Shown in pieces: positions 1-9,297 of a DNA stretch of 64,000 bases (position 1 is its first letter; each line of letters starts with the position of its first letter). A program made the translations under genes and the position numbers. The stretch is from JBHIKY01 sp042139015 (GTDB taxonomy: Bacteria > Bacillota > Bacilli > Bacillales > Marinococcaceae), in the NCBI RefSeq assembly GCF_042139015.1, contig NZ_JBHIKY010000001.1, positions 62,001 to 126,000 on the forward strand, given 5' to 3'. The notes beneath the pieces are model-generated. The model searched no databases and was not told where the DNA came from. It worked only from the letters and a program-made list of their open reading frames with translations.

Positions 1-3
1 CAT
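1..3 (-). CDS. start codon of a gene that leaves the window
   Basis: The complement of bases 1-3 is ATG and it is preceded on the minus strand by AGGAGGG (complement of 9-15) with 5-nt spacing, which is a strong Bacillus ribosome binding site. Only the start codon lies in the window, so the product is unknown. Its 5' region is the stretch up to the terminator of the next gene near 261. Confidence 0.45.
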
Positions 4-260
4 GCTATCCCTCCTGTATATATTCTGGTTCTTCCGCAGCTGCTGCCAATCGCTCGTTAATTCCAAATATTCAAAATATAATTGAGCTATTTAGATTAAT
101 CTTTTTTCCTCCTTTTCGATAAATATGCTAAAAAATTTTTATTTATAATTAATTTTTTTCTGATTTTTATTATACGGGGGATACTCTGTTTGTCAACACA
201 AATTGTCGTTTTTTTAAAAAATTCTAATAATTATAAATAAATGTACCTCTCGTAAAACAT

Positions 261-290
261 TAAAAAAAGATCACCCTCCCACGGGCAATC
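261..290 (-). terminator. terminator of the YheO-type regulator gene
   Basis: On the minus strand an 8-bp stem with two G-U pairs (arms at 269-276 and 283-290) is followed by seven U residues, just after the stop codon of the 299-955 gene. It separates that gene from the one starting at position 3. Confidence 0.65.
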
Positions 291-298
291 CTTCTGTA

Positions 299-955
299 TT
301 AACTCTTAGTTGTTTCACGAATCTCATCAAGGTAGTTATAAAGAGTGAACTTTGAGATATCAAAAAACTTGCATACTCTGTCGCCGGCTTTTTTTACTAA
401 AAATGCCCCTTTTTGATCTAAAAATTTTATAGCCTGCATCCGTTCGTGCTTCGACATATGTGAAACTGGCTTTCCAATCTCATTCTGGCATTCATTCAGC
501 AGAAAATCGAGCAGTTCATTCACATCACTGACAAACGCTTCCTTTACTTCCGGCACTTCCTGATTCATTCCGTTCATGGTCAGGCCCTTCATGACATTTT
601 CAGCTACAATAAAATCCGAAATATCAAAGTTTATGCAGATACAGCCGATAACTTCCTGTTCGTCATTTTTCAAGTACATTGAACTTGACCGCAGAACTTT
701 TCCATCCTTCGTTTGAGTAATGTAGTTATATCTGTCGCCTGCATTCGTTTTACCTCTCAGTACTTCCAGACCAAGGTTGCTGCCTGGATCTCCTACCTTT
801 CTTCCGGTGATGTGGGCATTTTCAATAGCCACAATCGTGCTCTCATAACCCTCAGTTAAATCGTGGAGCACTACCTCACATTTATCTCCAAACTGTGCTG
901 CAATCCCTTTGATAATTGATGAGAACATCTCAAATTGATCTTTCACATTCTCCAT
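299..955 (-). CDS. YheO/DauR-type PAS-HTH transcriptional regulator
   Basis: The 218-residue protein has the layout of the YheO-like family: an N-terminal PAS-like sensor domain (about residues 5-125, with the family-like stretch GDKCEVVLHDL near residue 23) and a C-terminal helix-turn-helix (about 150-215, including KHERMQAIKFLDQKG and the closing segment SKFTLYNYLDEIR). Family members such as DauR control amino-acid or small-molecule metabolism genes, but the ligand here cannot be read from sequence. It is monocistronic, with its own terminator. The TauE-type exporter gene upstream, on the same strand, could be a target, but that is only a neighbourhood guess. Confidence 0.8.
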   Translation of the reverse strand: MENVKDQFEMFSSIIKGIAAQFGDKCEVVLHDLTEGYESTIVAIENAHITGRKVGDPGSNLGLEVLRGKTNAGDRYNYITQTKDGKVLRSSSMYLKNDEQEVIGCICINFDISDFIVAENVMKGLTMNGMNQEVPEVKEAFVSDVNELLDFLLNECQNEIGKPVSHMSKHERMQAIKFLDQKGAFLVKKAGDRVCKFFDISKFTLYNYLDEIRETTKS

Positions 956-1052
956 TATTCCACACCCATTCTTCCTTCTCTCGCCAGTATAGTAATTTAG
1001 ATTATACAGCCCAAAGAAGGATAGTCAATCTTGGACAGATACAAAATCTCAT

Positions 1053-1919
1053 TTAAGCTGCTGATGTTTGATGTTTTCTTAGGGTCGTTAGAATAGCTAC
1101 ACCCCAGGCGCTGAGAAGGACAATATAAAATATAAGGATTAATTCTTTGCCGGCGCCTCCTGCCTGTAAAAGCGTGTAGCTGTTAGTGACGATAATAAAA
1201 CCTCCGACAGCGACACCGAGAAGATACGCCGGGAGAATACGAACCAGCCAGGCAGCAATCGGAGCTGCAATAATGCCGCCGATAACGAACGCGCCAACAA
1301 CCATCCAGTTGTACTGTTCCCAGCCGAGAAAAAGCACGAAGCCAAGTGTCGCTGCAATTGCAACGGCACATTCACTTGTATCCACCGTGCCAATTACTTT
1401 TCTTGGTACCGCCCCCTGTCTTGATAAAAGCACAGGTGTATTTACCGGCCCCCATCCTCCTCCGCCGACTGCATCGAGAAACCCTCCGACCGCCCCGAGT
1501 ATAACTAAAAACCATCCAGGATATGCCTTTGCTTTTTTTGAAACGGATCCCGTGTCTCTGAATAGAAATTTGCAAATAATGTAGAGACCCATAAGCAGAA
1601 GAAATGCTGAGATAAAAGGCTTGATCAGAGCGCCAGGCAGACTGCTTAGAAAGGCTGCCCCTAAAAACGCGGCAGCCGCTCCAGGCACCATAATTTTCAG
1701 CGCCAGCTTTTTATCTACATTTCCGAATTTGTAATGAGCCATACCTGAAGCAGCCGTAGTAGCTATTTCCGCCATATGAATAGAGGCCGAAGCAATGGCC
1801 GGGGCAATGCCGAAAGCAAGCAGCAGCGTCGTCGATGTTAACCCGAACGCCATCCCCAGTGACCCATCAATTAATTGTGCAAAAAAACCAACCAGCGAAA
1901 AAATAATCAGTTTTCTCAT
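1053..1919 (-). CDS. sulfite exporter TauE/SafE family membrane protein
   Basis: The protein has about 288 residues and eight or so hydrophobic segments, and it shows the duplicated Gly-rich pattern of the TauE/SafE family (LVGFFAQLIDGSLGMAFG at the N-terminus and VGGFLDAVGGGGWGPVNTP near the middle). The family exports sulfite, sulfonates or other small organic anions across the cytoplasmic membrane; the substrate here is unknown. I chose the ATG at 1919 because it is preceded by GAGGTGAG at good spacing, while the in-frame ATG 33 bases upstream has no ribosome binding site. No partner gene for sulfur metabolism is adjacent. Confidence 0.85.
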   Translation of the reverse strand: MRKLIIFSLVGFFAQLIDGSLGMAFGLTSTTLLLAFGIAPAIASASIHMAEIATTAASGMAHYKFGNVDKKLALKIMVPGAAAAFLGAAFLSSLPGALIKPFISAFLLLMGLYIICKFLFRDTGSVSKKAKAYPGWFLVILGAVGGFLDAVGGGGWGPVNTPVLLSRQGAVPRKVIGTVDTSECAVAIAATLGFVLFLGWEQYNWMVVGAFVIGGIIAAPIAAWLVRILPAYLLGVAVGGFIIVTNSYTLLQAGGAGKELILIFYIVLLSAWGVAILTTLRKHQTSAA

Positions 1920-2236
1920 TCTGCTCACCTCAGAGTTATTTAAACTAAACATATAAGTTAACTTGGTTTTATAATCAAAAAATAAATAACTCTGATACTG
2001 CTTATCACCTGTTTATGCACCTACCCCATTACCTGCTACAACAAAATTTCCTATTTAGTGAAATCACCTTATTCCTATCATTCTGATAAGTCAAGTTTAT
2101 ATGATTACTATTTAGATTGCATATAAATTCAGCTATACTCTCCATATAATCAAAGCGAAAGGAATGAGAGAGAATTCACAAAATTCAACACCGGAAATTA
2201 ACTCTCCAGACAAAACTATTAACGTTAGTATTAGCT

Positions 2237-3784
2237 TTGCTAATGTTAGTAATGATTCTCTCCAATACTGTTTATGGATTTATTGCAATGAATAATGCTA
2301 AAGAGGAAACAGATCAACTGGCATTGCAAAGTGTGAGGTCTTTGGCGCTAATCTCTGCCTCAGAGGAACCATTTGAAACAGATGGGGTAGATGAAATTCA
2401 ACTAATCACAGAATCACTAAAAGACCAAATTGATGCAACGGATATTATGATATCTGATAAACAAGGGGAAATCGTGGCTCATTCTTCAAATAATAAGATA
2501 GGTAGCAGACTTAAAGGGGATGATACTTATACTGCTCTCGTATTTGGCGGAACTTATACTAAACGAATTCATGAAGATGGCAGTGAATTTGTAAGAGGTT
2601 ACTCCCCTATATACATTGATTATGGAGATTACTTTAAACTCGAAGGAGTGGCAACCGTTTCCTTTTCATTAAACGAAATGAGGCAGGATGTATGGTTTCA
2701 GATACTGCAGGTTATTACGATAACTTTTATCGTATTCTTGATCGGAGCAGCAGGAGCAATATGGGTGTCTAAGAGTATACGGAATGATACTCTTGGCCTT
2801 GAACCGTACCAAATTTCGAATCTATATACAGAGAGAGATGCGATACTACAGTCTATTAAAGAAGGTTTGATTGCTTTTGATCAGGAACAGAAAATTACGA
2901 TGATAAATCAAACCGCTAAAGACCTTTTTCAAATTGAGCAGAATACGGATAATAAATATGCAAATGATATTCTTCCGGAGAATATCTTAAATGCTTTTAT
3001 TTCCAATTCCCCTCTAAGTAATGAGGAAATAACCTACAAAGAAAAAAGTCTTATTTTCAGCCGTACTCCAGTAATAGAGAAGGGTAAAGCAAGCGGAGCG
3101 GTTGTAACTTTCCGAGATAAAACTGAAATTAAACAAATGTTGAATGCATTTTCCGAGGTGAAGAGTTATTCAGAAGATTTAAGAGCCCAGACACACGAAT
3201 TCACAAACAAGCTGTATGTGCTGCTCGGTCTCATACAACTAGGACTATATGAAGAAGCAGAGGACATGATTCAAGCTGAATCAAATGCCCACCAATCAAA
3301 AGCAAAAGTATTATTTAATCAACTTCACGATGATAAACTACAAGCGATTTTATTAGGCAAAACCGGAATTGCCTCAGAAAGGAAAATAGACTTCACTATA
3401 AAAGAAGATAGTTATTTGAACAGCATGCCTCCCCACATTTCTTTATCCCAACTCATCGTTATAGTAGGAAATCTAATCGATAACGCATTCGAGGCGTTAA
3501 AGGATCAAAATGTAAAGATAGTTTCCTTTTTCATAACTGACCTTGGCGATGATATCGTAATGGAAATCGAAGATAATGGGCCAGGCATTCCAGAAGATAT
3601 TACAAAACAAATCTTTGAAAGAGGATTTTCCTCGAAAGGAGCAGGACGGGGCTACGGACTATTTAATGTCATGAATGAGATAAATGAATTACAAGGTAAC
3701 TTCGAATGGCATCATAAAAAAGAAGGCGGAACAATTATGACTGTTTATCTGCCAAAAGAAAATGGAGGTTTCTTTGATGATTAA
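2237..3784 (+). CDS. CitA/DcuS-type sensor histidine kinase, start uncertain
   Basis: This is a membrane-bound sensor kinase of the CitA/DcuS/MalK type. It has an N-terminal membrane segment, an extracytoplasmic PAS-like domain (about 30-150), a second membrane segment (about 155-180), a cytoplasmic PAS domain (about 205-300), the phosphoacceptor region with RAQTHEFTNKLYVLLGL, and an ATPase domain with NLIDNAFEA, EDNGPGIP and GRGYGL. The formal start is the TTG at 2237, which has no ribosome binding site. The same frame stays open upstream and encodes RKLTLQTKLLTLVLALL, a typical family N-terminus, but contains no normal start codon there. An ATG at 2164 behind AAAGGA is one base out of frame (see findings). 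The gene overlaps the response regulator and lies upstream of tctCBA, so it probably senses a di- or tricarboxylate. Confidence 0.85.
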   Translation: MLMLVMILSNTVYGFIAMNNAKEETDQLALQSVRSLALISASEEPFETDGVDEIQLITESLKDQIDATDIMISDKQGEIVAHSSNNKIGSRLKGDDTYTALVFGGTYTKRIHEDGSEFVRGYSPIYIDYGDYFKLEGVATVSFSLNEMRQDVWFQILQVITITFIVFLIGAAGAIWVSKSIRNDTLGLEPYQISNLYTERDAILQSIKEGLIAFDQEQKITMINQTAKDLFQIEQNTDNKYANDILPENILNAFISNSPLSNEEITYKEKSLIFSRTPVIEKGKASGAVVTFRDKTEIKQMLNAFSEVKSYSEDLRAQTHEFTNKLYVLLGLIQLGLYEEAEDMIQAESNAHQSKAKVLFNQLHDDKLQAILLGKTGIASERKIDFTIKEDSYLNSMPPHISLSQLIVIVGNLIDNAFEALKDQNVKIVSFFITDLGDDIVMEIEDNGPGIPEDITKQIFERGFSSKGAGRGYGLFNVMNEINELQGNFEWHHKKEGGTIMTVYLPKENGGFFDD

Positions 3785-4454
3785 AACAATTATCGTTGAA
3801 GATGACTATCGAGTCTCTCTTTTACATGAAAAATATTTAAAACAATGGGACAATATAGAAGTTGTGGGAAAGGCATTAAATGCAAAAGAATTAATGGATA
3901 TCCTGAAGGACACAGAAGCTGATTTATTATTGCTGGATATTTATATGCCAGATGCTGTTGGCACAGAGCTCCTGGATAATTTAAGGACCCATCACCCCCA
4001 CCTGAACGTCATAATAATCACAGCGGCAACCGATAAAGAATTTTTACAAACAGCTCTTCGAAAAGGGGTTGTTCACTATCTTATCAAGCCTGTATCGCTC
4101 ACAAAATTTACTGAGACAATAAATGAATTCTTAGAAAAGCAAGCCTTTTTACAAAATATTGAGGACGTGGACCAAAACGTGGTCGATCAGTACTTTCAAA
4201 AAGGAAAAAACAATTGGGTTATGGAAAAAAACCTTCCGACGGGTATAGATGAATTAACATTGGAACGTGTAGTTGACGAGTTAAAGGCATTAGACACAGG
4301 TGTAACCTCTGAACAACTTGCCGAACAAATCGGTGTTTCTCGAACTACCTCAAGAAGATATTTGGAATACCTGGTCTCTTTACGAAAAATGGAAGCAAGA
4401 CTTGATTACGGCGTGGTTGGCAGACCAGAAAGATACTATTATCCAATTTCATAA
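3777..4454 (+). CDS. CitB/DcuR-type response regulator
   Basis: The 225-residue regulator pairs with the kinase just upstream. The receiver domain (about 1-120) carries the acidic pair EDD, the phosphoacceptor in LLLLDIYMPD and the conserved Lys in HYLIKPVSL. The C-terminal half has the helix-turn-helix of the CitB group (SEQLAEQIGVSRTTSRRYLEYL). The start at 3777 is favoured by GGAGG eight bases upstream and overlaps the kinase stop codon by 8 bp, so translation is probably coupled. The likely target is the tctCBA operon that begins 234 bases downstream. Confidence 0.9.
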   Translation: MIKTIIVEDDYRVSLLHEKYLKQWDNIEVVGKALNAKELMDILKDTEADLLLLDIYMPDAVGTELLDNLRTHHPHLNVIIITAATDKEFLQTALRKGVVHYLIKPVSLTKFTETINEFLEKQAFLQNIEDVDQNVVDQYFQKGKNNWVMEKNLPTGIDELTLERVVDELKALDTGVTSEQLAEQIGVSRTTSRRYLEYLVSLRKMEARLDYGVVGRPERYYYPIS

Positions 4455-4499
4455 TTTAAATTATGGTGGCGGGGACAAAAGTATATTATTTATTGCAAA

Positions 4500-4530
4500 A
4501 TCCAGACGATTCTATTGAATCTGTCTGGAT
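4500..4530 (+). terminator. hairpin terminator after the two-component genes
   Basis: TCCAGAC-GATTC and GAATC-TGTCTGGA form a long stem with one unpaired base and a 4-nt loop, followed by TTATTTGTT. It separates the two-component transcript from tctC. Confidence 0.6.
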
Positions 4531-4688
4531 TATTTGTTCATTATGAGTTTTCATACATTCATCCATAAACAAAATGAACAAAATTAATTTATTAAAATCA
4601 AAAAAATAAAAATTGAAAACGATTACAGAAAGATTCTCATCGATTATGATGGTTGTACTTATTTTTATTAAGACGAGGTGAATTCCAC

Positions 4689-5666
4689 ATGAAAAAACTG
4701 GCCCTGATAATGACTGGTATGCTCCTTATGACCGGTTGTTTTAATGGAGCATCTGAAAACAGCGACGAAGAATATCCTTCTGGCCTTATTGAATTTGTTG
4801 CACCGGCTTCTCCAGGAGGCGGCTGGGATCTAACTGCGAGATCTATGCAGAGAACCTTAAATGACAACGATCTAGTTCAAGAGGATATTAATGTAATTAA
4901 TAAGCCGGCTGGAGGTGGTGAAGTGGGCTGGAAATACTTACAGTCTAACGACAGCCATACACTTGCTCTTAATTCTAGCCTTCTGTTCACAAATAATATG
5001 CTCGGGTTAAGTGAAATGTCCTATGAAGATTTTACACCGCTAGCTATATTAGCCACTGAATGGCAAGCAATTGCTGTGGGTAATAATTCTGAATTTGATG
5101 ATGCGGAAGGTGTTATGAAACAGTTGAAAGATGATCCTACATCCTTAAAAATCGGCGTCGCTCCAGGACTCGGAAATGATGATCATTTATCTTTTATCCG
5201 TGCTGCTCAATCATACGGCGTCGATGTCTCTCAATTAGATTTTCTAGTGTATGAAAGTGGCGGAGAGGTTGTAACTGCTTTGCTCGGCGACCACATTGAT
5301 GCCGCAGCCATGTCAGTTTCTGAAGCTAGTGAACAATATAAAGCCGGCAGGCTGAAAATGGTTGCAGTTTCATCTGATGAAAGACTAGAAGAATTACCTG
5401 AAGTTCCTACATTTGAAGAGGAAGGTATTGATATTGTGTTCCCCCATTGGAGAGGGATCATGGGGCCTCCGGATATGACCGAAGAGGAAATCGCATATTG
5501 GGATGAACGATTCCAGACAATGATCGAAAGTGAGGACTGGGCTCAAATACTAGAAAATAATCAGTGGGATGATTATTACATGGACTCAGAGGAAACTGCT
5601 GAATTTATGAAAGAACAGGAAAAAGTTTACAACGATTTATTAACCAACTCAGGTTTGGTTGAGTAA
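4689..5666 (+). CDS. tctC: TctC-type substrate-binding lipoprotein
   Basis: This is the extracytoplasmic solute receptor of a tripartite tricarboxylate transporter. A lipoprotein signal (MKKLALIMTG, lipobox LMTGC) anchors it in the membrane. The start of the mature domain has the TctC pattern: IEFVAPASPGGGWDLTAR, then KPAGGGEVGW. The start at 4689 has AGGTGA upstream, so an in-frame extension of 12 codons was discarded. It heads the order tctC-tctB-tctA. The ligand class is probably citrate or another carboxylate, consistent with the CitA/CitB-type regulators next door; the exact ligand is not readable. Confidence 0.9.
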   Translation: MKKLALIMTGMLLMTGCFNGASENSDEEYPSGLIEFVAPASPGGGWDLTARSMQRTLNDNDLVQEDINVINKPAGGGEVGWKYLQSNDSHTLALNSSLLFTNNMLGLSEMSYEDFTPLAILATEWQAIAVGNNSEFDDAEGVMKQLKDDPTSLKIGVAPGLGNDDHLSFIRAAQSYGVDVSQLDFLVYESGGEVVTALLGDHIDAAAMSVSEASEQYKAGRLKMVAVSSDERLEELPEVPTFEEEGIDIVFPHWRGIMGPPDMTEEEIAYWDERFQTMIESEDWAQILENNQWDDYYMDSEETAEFMKEQEKVYNDLLTNSGLVE

Positions 5667-5696
5667 TTGCGACCTGTATGGAAAGGAGAATGAGAC

Positions 5697-6149
5697 GTGA
5701 ACCGATTACTTAAGTTATCTTTACCATTAATGTTCTGTCTGGCAAGTATTATATTTATGATTTCTACCATCACACTGCCGCAGGCAACACTGGGCAGCCC
5801 TTATGGACCGCACTATTTCCCATTAATTGTGAGCTGCCTTTTATTCATTTTAAGTATTATTTATCTCATTAAGACGTGGAGAGAGTTAGAAAAACAAAAT
5901 GAATATATAGTAGAAATGATGAAAGGGCGTACACCTTTTATCATTATTTCCACTCTTTTACTTGGGACTGTCTATGCTCTTATTTTTGAATACGCTGGTT
6001 TTATTGTCTCTACTTTGCTCTATTTAGGATGTCTATTATTTATTGTCAATGGAAAAAGAAAATGGAAAGCGAACCTGTCTACGACCATTATTTTTACTTT
6101 CACTTCATGGTATTTGTTCAGTGAATTACTAAATATTAGTCTGCCTTAG
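5697..6149 (+). CDS. tctB: TctB-type small membrane subunit
   Basis: A 150-residue protein with four hydrophobic segments, matching the small membrane component of tripartite tricarboxylate transporters in size and position. The N-terminal part has the typical TLGSPYGPHYFPLIV stretch. It starts with GTG behind GGAAAGGAG and lies 30 bases after tctC. Sequence conservation in this family is weak, so the assignment leans on its place between tctC and tctA. Confidence 0.85.
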   Translation: MNRLLKLSLPLMFCLASIIFMISTITLPQATLGSPYGPHYFPLIVSCLLFILSIIYLIKTWRELEKQNEYIVEMMKGRTPFIIISTLLLGTVYALIFEYAGFIVSTLLYLGCLLFIVNGKRKWKANLSTTIIFTFTSWYLFSELLNISLP

Positions 6150-6167
6150 TCAGAAGGAGGTGCAAAC

Positions 6168-7664
6168 ATGGATTTTTCGGTATTTATGGATGGACTATCT
6201 CAAGCAATGACTCCAACAAATTTAATGTTTGTGTTTATCGGAGGATTTTTGGGGACCGTGGTTGGAATGCTCCCGGGGCTCGGACCTGCGACTGGCGTTG
6301 CTGTTCTTATTCCCGTAACCTTCGGCATGGAGCCTGTAGCCGCTATGATACTTCTTGTAGCGATATACTATGGAGCAATGTATGGTGGTTCAAGAAGCTC
6401 AATTCTATTAAACACACCTGGGGACGCTTCAGCTATTACGGCTACTTTTGATGGCTATCCTATGGCCAAAAAAGGTGAAGCTGGTCAAGCATTGGCCCTT
6501 TCAGCTGTTGCGTCATTTATCGGCGGCATCTTTGCCGTTATAGGTTTTATTTTTTTAGCTGCCCCCTTAGCAGATTTTGCAATTCAATTTGGTCCAAGCG
6601 AATATTTTTTACTTATGTTATTTACGCTATCAGCCATTGTCTCCCTATCGACCGGCAATATGTTAAAAGGGTTCATTGCAATGCTGTTCGGATTGTTATT
6701 AAGCACCATTGGAGTCGATCCGCAGAGCAGTGTTTACCGCTTTACGATGGATATCCCTCAGTTAAGTGAAGGGATCGATTTTCTAATAATTATTATTGGT
6801 ATTTACGCAATTGGAGAAGTATTATTTAATTTCATTCAAATAAATAAAACAAAAGAAGATAACAAAAATGTAGGAAAAATATGGTTTACAAAAAAACAGT
6901 GGAAAAGATCCCGAAATCCTATATTGAGAAGTGGGCCACTTGGTTTTATTATCGGTGTGCTGCCCGGGGCAGGCGGTTCTATTGCGTCCATGTTAAGTTA
7001 TACTACTGAAAAACAATTCTCGAAAAAACCAGAAGAATTTGGCAAAGGTGCTCCTGAAGGGCTTGCTGCTCCCGAATCCGCAAATAATGCAGCTTCTGTC
7101 GGTTCTTTAATACCATTACTGAGTATGGGTATTCCAGGTTCTGGAACTACTGCTGTTTTATTAGGTGCGATGGTCATGATTGGCCTGCAGCCCGGTCCAT
7201 TACTGTTTGAAAGCGAACCGGAAACCATATGGACTCTTATTAACAGTATGTTTGTTGGAAACATATTTTTAATAATCATCAATATTGTAATGGTTGGATT
7301 ATTAATTAAAATCCTGGATACTCCTCCAACCTTTTTATATCCATTAATTTTAATGCTTGGTTTTATTGGAGCCTATACACTCAGCTACAGTTCTGTCGAT
7401 TTTTATATTTTACTGATATTTGGAGTGCTTGGCTTACTTTTTAAATTATTGGATTTTCCAATCACTCCACTAATTTTGGCTATTATTGTCGGGCATGATA
7501 TGGAACAAAACTTTAGAAAAAGCCTTATTTTATCCGACGGAAGTATGGCGGGTTTTGCTTCCTCTCCGATATCCATTGTATTAATTATAATGATTATTTT
7601 ATCAGTCTCTACCCCGTTCATATTGAAGGCTGTAAAAAAGCGTAAAATAAACTTAAACGTCTAA
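6168..7664 (+). CDS. tctA: TctA-type large membrane subunit
   Basis: The 498-residue protein has about twelve membrane segments and the two signature loops of TctA: GMLPGLGPATGVAVLIPVTF near residue 33 and the related GVLPGAGGSIASMLSY near residue 265. The stretch GGSRSSILLNTPGD is also typical. It forms the cation-coupled carrier that takes substrate from TctC. The start is preceded by GAAGGAGGTG, and the gene follows tctB by 18 bases. A strong terminator follows. Confidence 0.93.
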   Translation: MDFSVFMDGLSQAMTPTNLMFVFIGGFLGTVVGMLPGLGPATGVAVLIPVTFGMEPVAAMILLVAIYYGAMYGGSRSSILLNTPGDASAITATFDGYPMAKKGEAGQALALSAVASFIGGIFAVIGFIFLAAPLADFAIQFGPSEYFLLMLFTLSAIVSLSTGNMLKGFIAMLFGLLLSTIGVDPQSSVYRFTMDIPQLSEGIDFLIIIIGIYAIGEVLFNFIQINKTKEDNKNVGKIWFTKKQWKRSRNPILRSGPLGFIIGVLPGAGGSIASMLSYTTEKQFSKKPEEFGKGAPEGLAAPESANNAASVGSLIPLLSMGIPGSGTTAVLLGAMVMIGLQPGPLLFESEPETIWTLINSMFVGNIFLIIINIVMVGLLIKILDTPPTFLYPLILMLGFIGAYTLSYSSVDFYILLIFGVLGLLFKLLDFPITPLILAIIVGHDMEQNFRKSLILSDGSMAGFASSPISIVLIIMIILSVSTPFILKAVKKRKINLNV

Positions 7665-7669
7665 ATTAC

Positions 7670-7706
7670 AAGAGCCAGCTGCACCTCCTCCTGCAGCTGG
7701 TTCTTT
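7670..7706 (+). terminator. terminator of the tctCBA operon
   Basis: AAGAGCCAGCTGC and GCAGCTGGTTCTTT form a stem with a pyrimidine-rich loop directly after tctA, ending in a T-rich tract. Confidence 0.8.
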
Positions 7707-7806
7707 AATTAATGCCAAACATTTTTTGATTACATTTCCACTTTGTGACATTAGTAGTTTTTTAGTAATATATAACATAACTACAATTTTACGGGAGCGA
7801 TCCTGG

Positions 7807-8427
7807 ATGAGCCAAATATACTTCTTATTACTACTACTCATAGGCATCGGACTGTTTTCCGGGTTTGAAGCGTTACGAATCTGGAAAAGCAATGGAGTCA
7901 CACGAGTCTATCTGCTCAGTTCCATTGTAGGCATTATTATTTCTTTGGTTGCGCTGTTGAATTCACCAGGTCCCGATAGCAATTATTATTTAGGATTTAC
8001 TACAGTTATTTTAGTGGGTGGATTTCTTTTTTCAAAAAGACAATCAGCTGCCATTGAAGTGCAGAGAGCAACGTTTCCTGCCGTCGTGGAGAGTTTAGAG
8101 CAAAGCTTCCGCGACAACGGTTATACTCCGGTTTACAATAGAAAAGAAAAGACGAACGGATATGAAGTACACATTACGGATGAAAATGATATTGCTGCAT
8201 TCCGGATAAAGGAACCCTCCCCGGAGGATTTAGAAACTTCAAAGAAACATGAAATCACTACTTCCTTCCGCACACCAGGCTTTATAAAAGAAGAGATAGC
8301 TTTATCCTTGAGAGATGAAATCAGTAAAAAACGAACGATACCTTGGCATTCGTATGGCATTATTAATCACATGATTATAGCCACGGGCAGTATAGTATTA
8401 GCGGGAATTTTCCTCTCCGTCTACTAA
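7807..8427 (+). CDS. membrane protein of unknown function
   Basis: I do not recognise this protein. It has about 206 residues: two or three hydrophobic segments near the N-terminus (about 4-75), a soluble central domain of mixed charge (about 85-180) and one hydrophobic segment at the C-terminus. I chose the ATG at 7807 because GGGAG lies nine bases upstream; the longer frame from 7726 has no ribosome binding site. It converges on tenA, and the two stop codons overlap by four bases. Confidence 0.6.
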   Translation: MSQIYFLLLLLIGIGLFSGFEALRIWKSNGVTRVYLLSSIVGIIISLVALLNSPGPDSNYYLGFTTVILVGGFLFSKRQSAAIEVQRATFPAVVESLEQSFRDNGYTPVYNRKEKTNGYEVHITDENDIAAFRIKEPSPEDLETSKKHEITTSFRTPGFIKEEIALSLRDEISKKRTIPWHSYGIINHMIIATGSIVLAGIFLSVY

Positions 8428-9101
8428 ACTCCTTTTGCCCGGGACCAGTCTTCTCTATGATAAGCCATTTCCCAAAAGGAATATTCATAGTTGCTGCTTA
8501 TAAGGAAATTCTCTTCCATTTCCTCCTGCTCCTCTTCAGAAGCCTTTACAGCCAGGTGGTCTAAACGTTCGATTTGTTCGTTCACGAGTTCCTGAAACCA
8601 TTCTCCCCCATAAGTATTAATCCACTTTTGATACACAGGCTCGCCGGGGGTCTCCCCCTGCAGTCTTTCTCCTATTTCGTAATAAAGCCAGTAGCAGGGC
8701 AGAAGCGCTGCAATAATATGGCCGAGCCGGCCGTTCCAGGCCGCGCGGTACAGATGAGACGTGTACGCATAGGCTGTCGGAGACGGGCGGAATTGCTTCC
8801 GGTCTGTATCGGTAATATTTAATAAATCTGCGAATTGTTCATGCAGCCCCATTTCTGCTTCATATGATCCCTGAGAATGCGCAGCCATCCGGCTCACCGT
8901 GTAAAAATCTTCCGCCTTTGACGCTCCCGCTGCTTGAATTCTCGCAAAATGAGACAGATAATAGGCATCCTGCAGCACATAGTATTTAAACTTTTCAATA
9001 GGAAGAGTGCCCTCCGCTATTCCTCTGATAAAAGGATGACGAAAACTGTCCTGCCATATGGGATCTGCTTTTTCACGGATCTTCTGACTGAATGTTGTCA
9101 T
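8424..9101 (-). CDS. tenA: thiaminase II / aminopyrimidine aminohydrolase TenA
   Basis: The 225-residue all-helical protein matches TenA. The N-terminal part has FIRGIAEGTLPIEKFKYYVLQDAYYL, followed later by HLYRAAWNGRLGHIIAALLPCYWLYYEIG with the catalytic Cys, and EMAYHREDW at the C-terminus. The enzyme hydrolyses 4-amino-5-aminomethyl-2-methylpyrimidine to HMP and so salvages the pyrimidine half of degraded thiamine. Here the gene stands alone, without a visible TPP riboswitch. It fits with the thiamine-controlled operon at 15.4-21.6 kb. Confidence 0.92.
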   Translation of the reverse strand: MTTFSQKIREKADPIWQDSFRHPFIRGIAEGTLPIEKFKYYVLQDAYYLSHFARIQAAGASKAEDFYTVSRMAAHSQGSYEAEMGLHEQFADLLNITDTDRKQFRPSPTAYAYTSHLYRAAWNGRLGHIIAALLPCYWLYYEIGERLQGETPGEPVYQKWINTYGGEWFQELVNEQIERLDHLAVKASEEEQEEMEENFLISSNYEYSFWEMAYHREDWSRAKGV

Positions 9102-9230
9102 TCTTTCCCCTCCTTTTCTTTTCGAATTTACCTCTCATTTTTTATTGAAACATATATTTCTTACCGTTCAAAAGATATAGTGTGAAAATCTCACTGTAAC
9201 CAACTTTATCAATTACAACAACTATTAACC

Positions 9231-9262
9231 AAAAAAGCCCCCGGCTGTTAGCCAGGGACATA
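9231..9262 (-). terminator. terminator of the peptidoglycan-binding protein gene
   Basis: On the minus strand CCCTGGCT and AGCCGGGGG pair around a 3-nt loop and are followed by CTTTTTT. It lies 35 bases after the stop codon at 9298. Confidence 0.7.
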
Positions 9263-9297
9263 TTTTTTGTGTAATTTATTCCATACATTTTCCTTAT

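Noticed and set aside
4595..4660. Sigma-A promoter for tctC from TTGAAA at 4613
   Set aside because: The nearest good -10 hexamer is 26 bases away, too far for a normal promoter.
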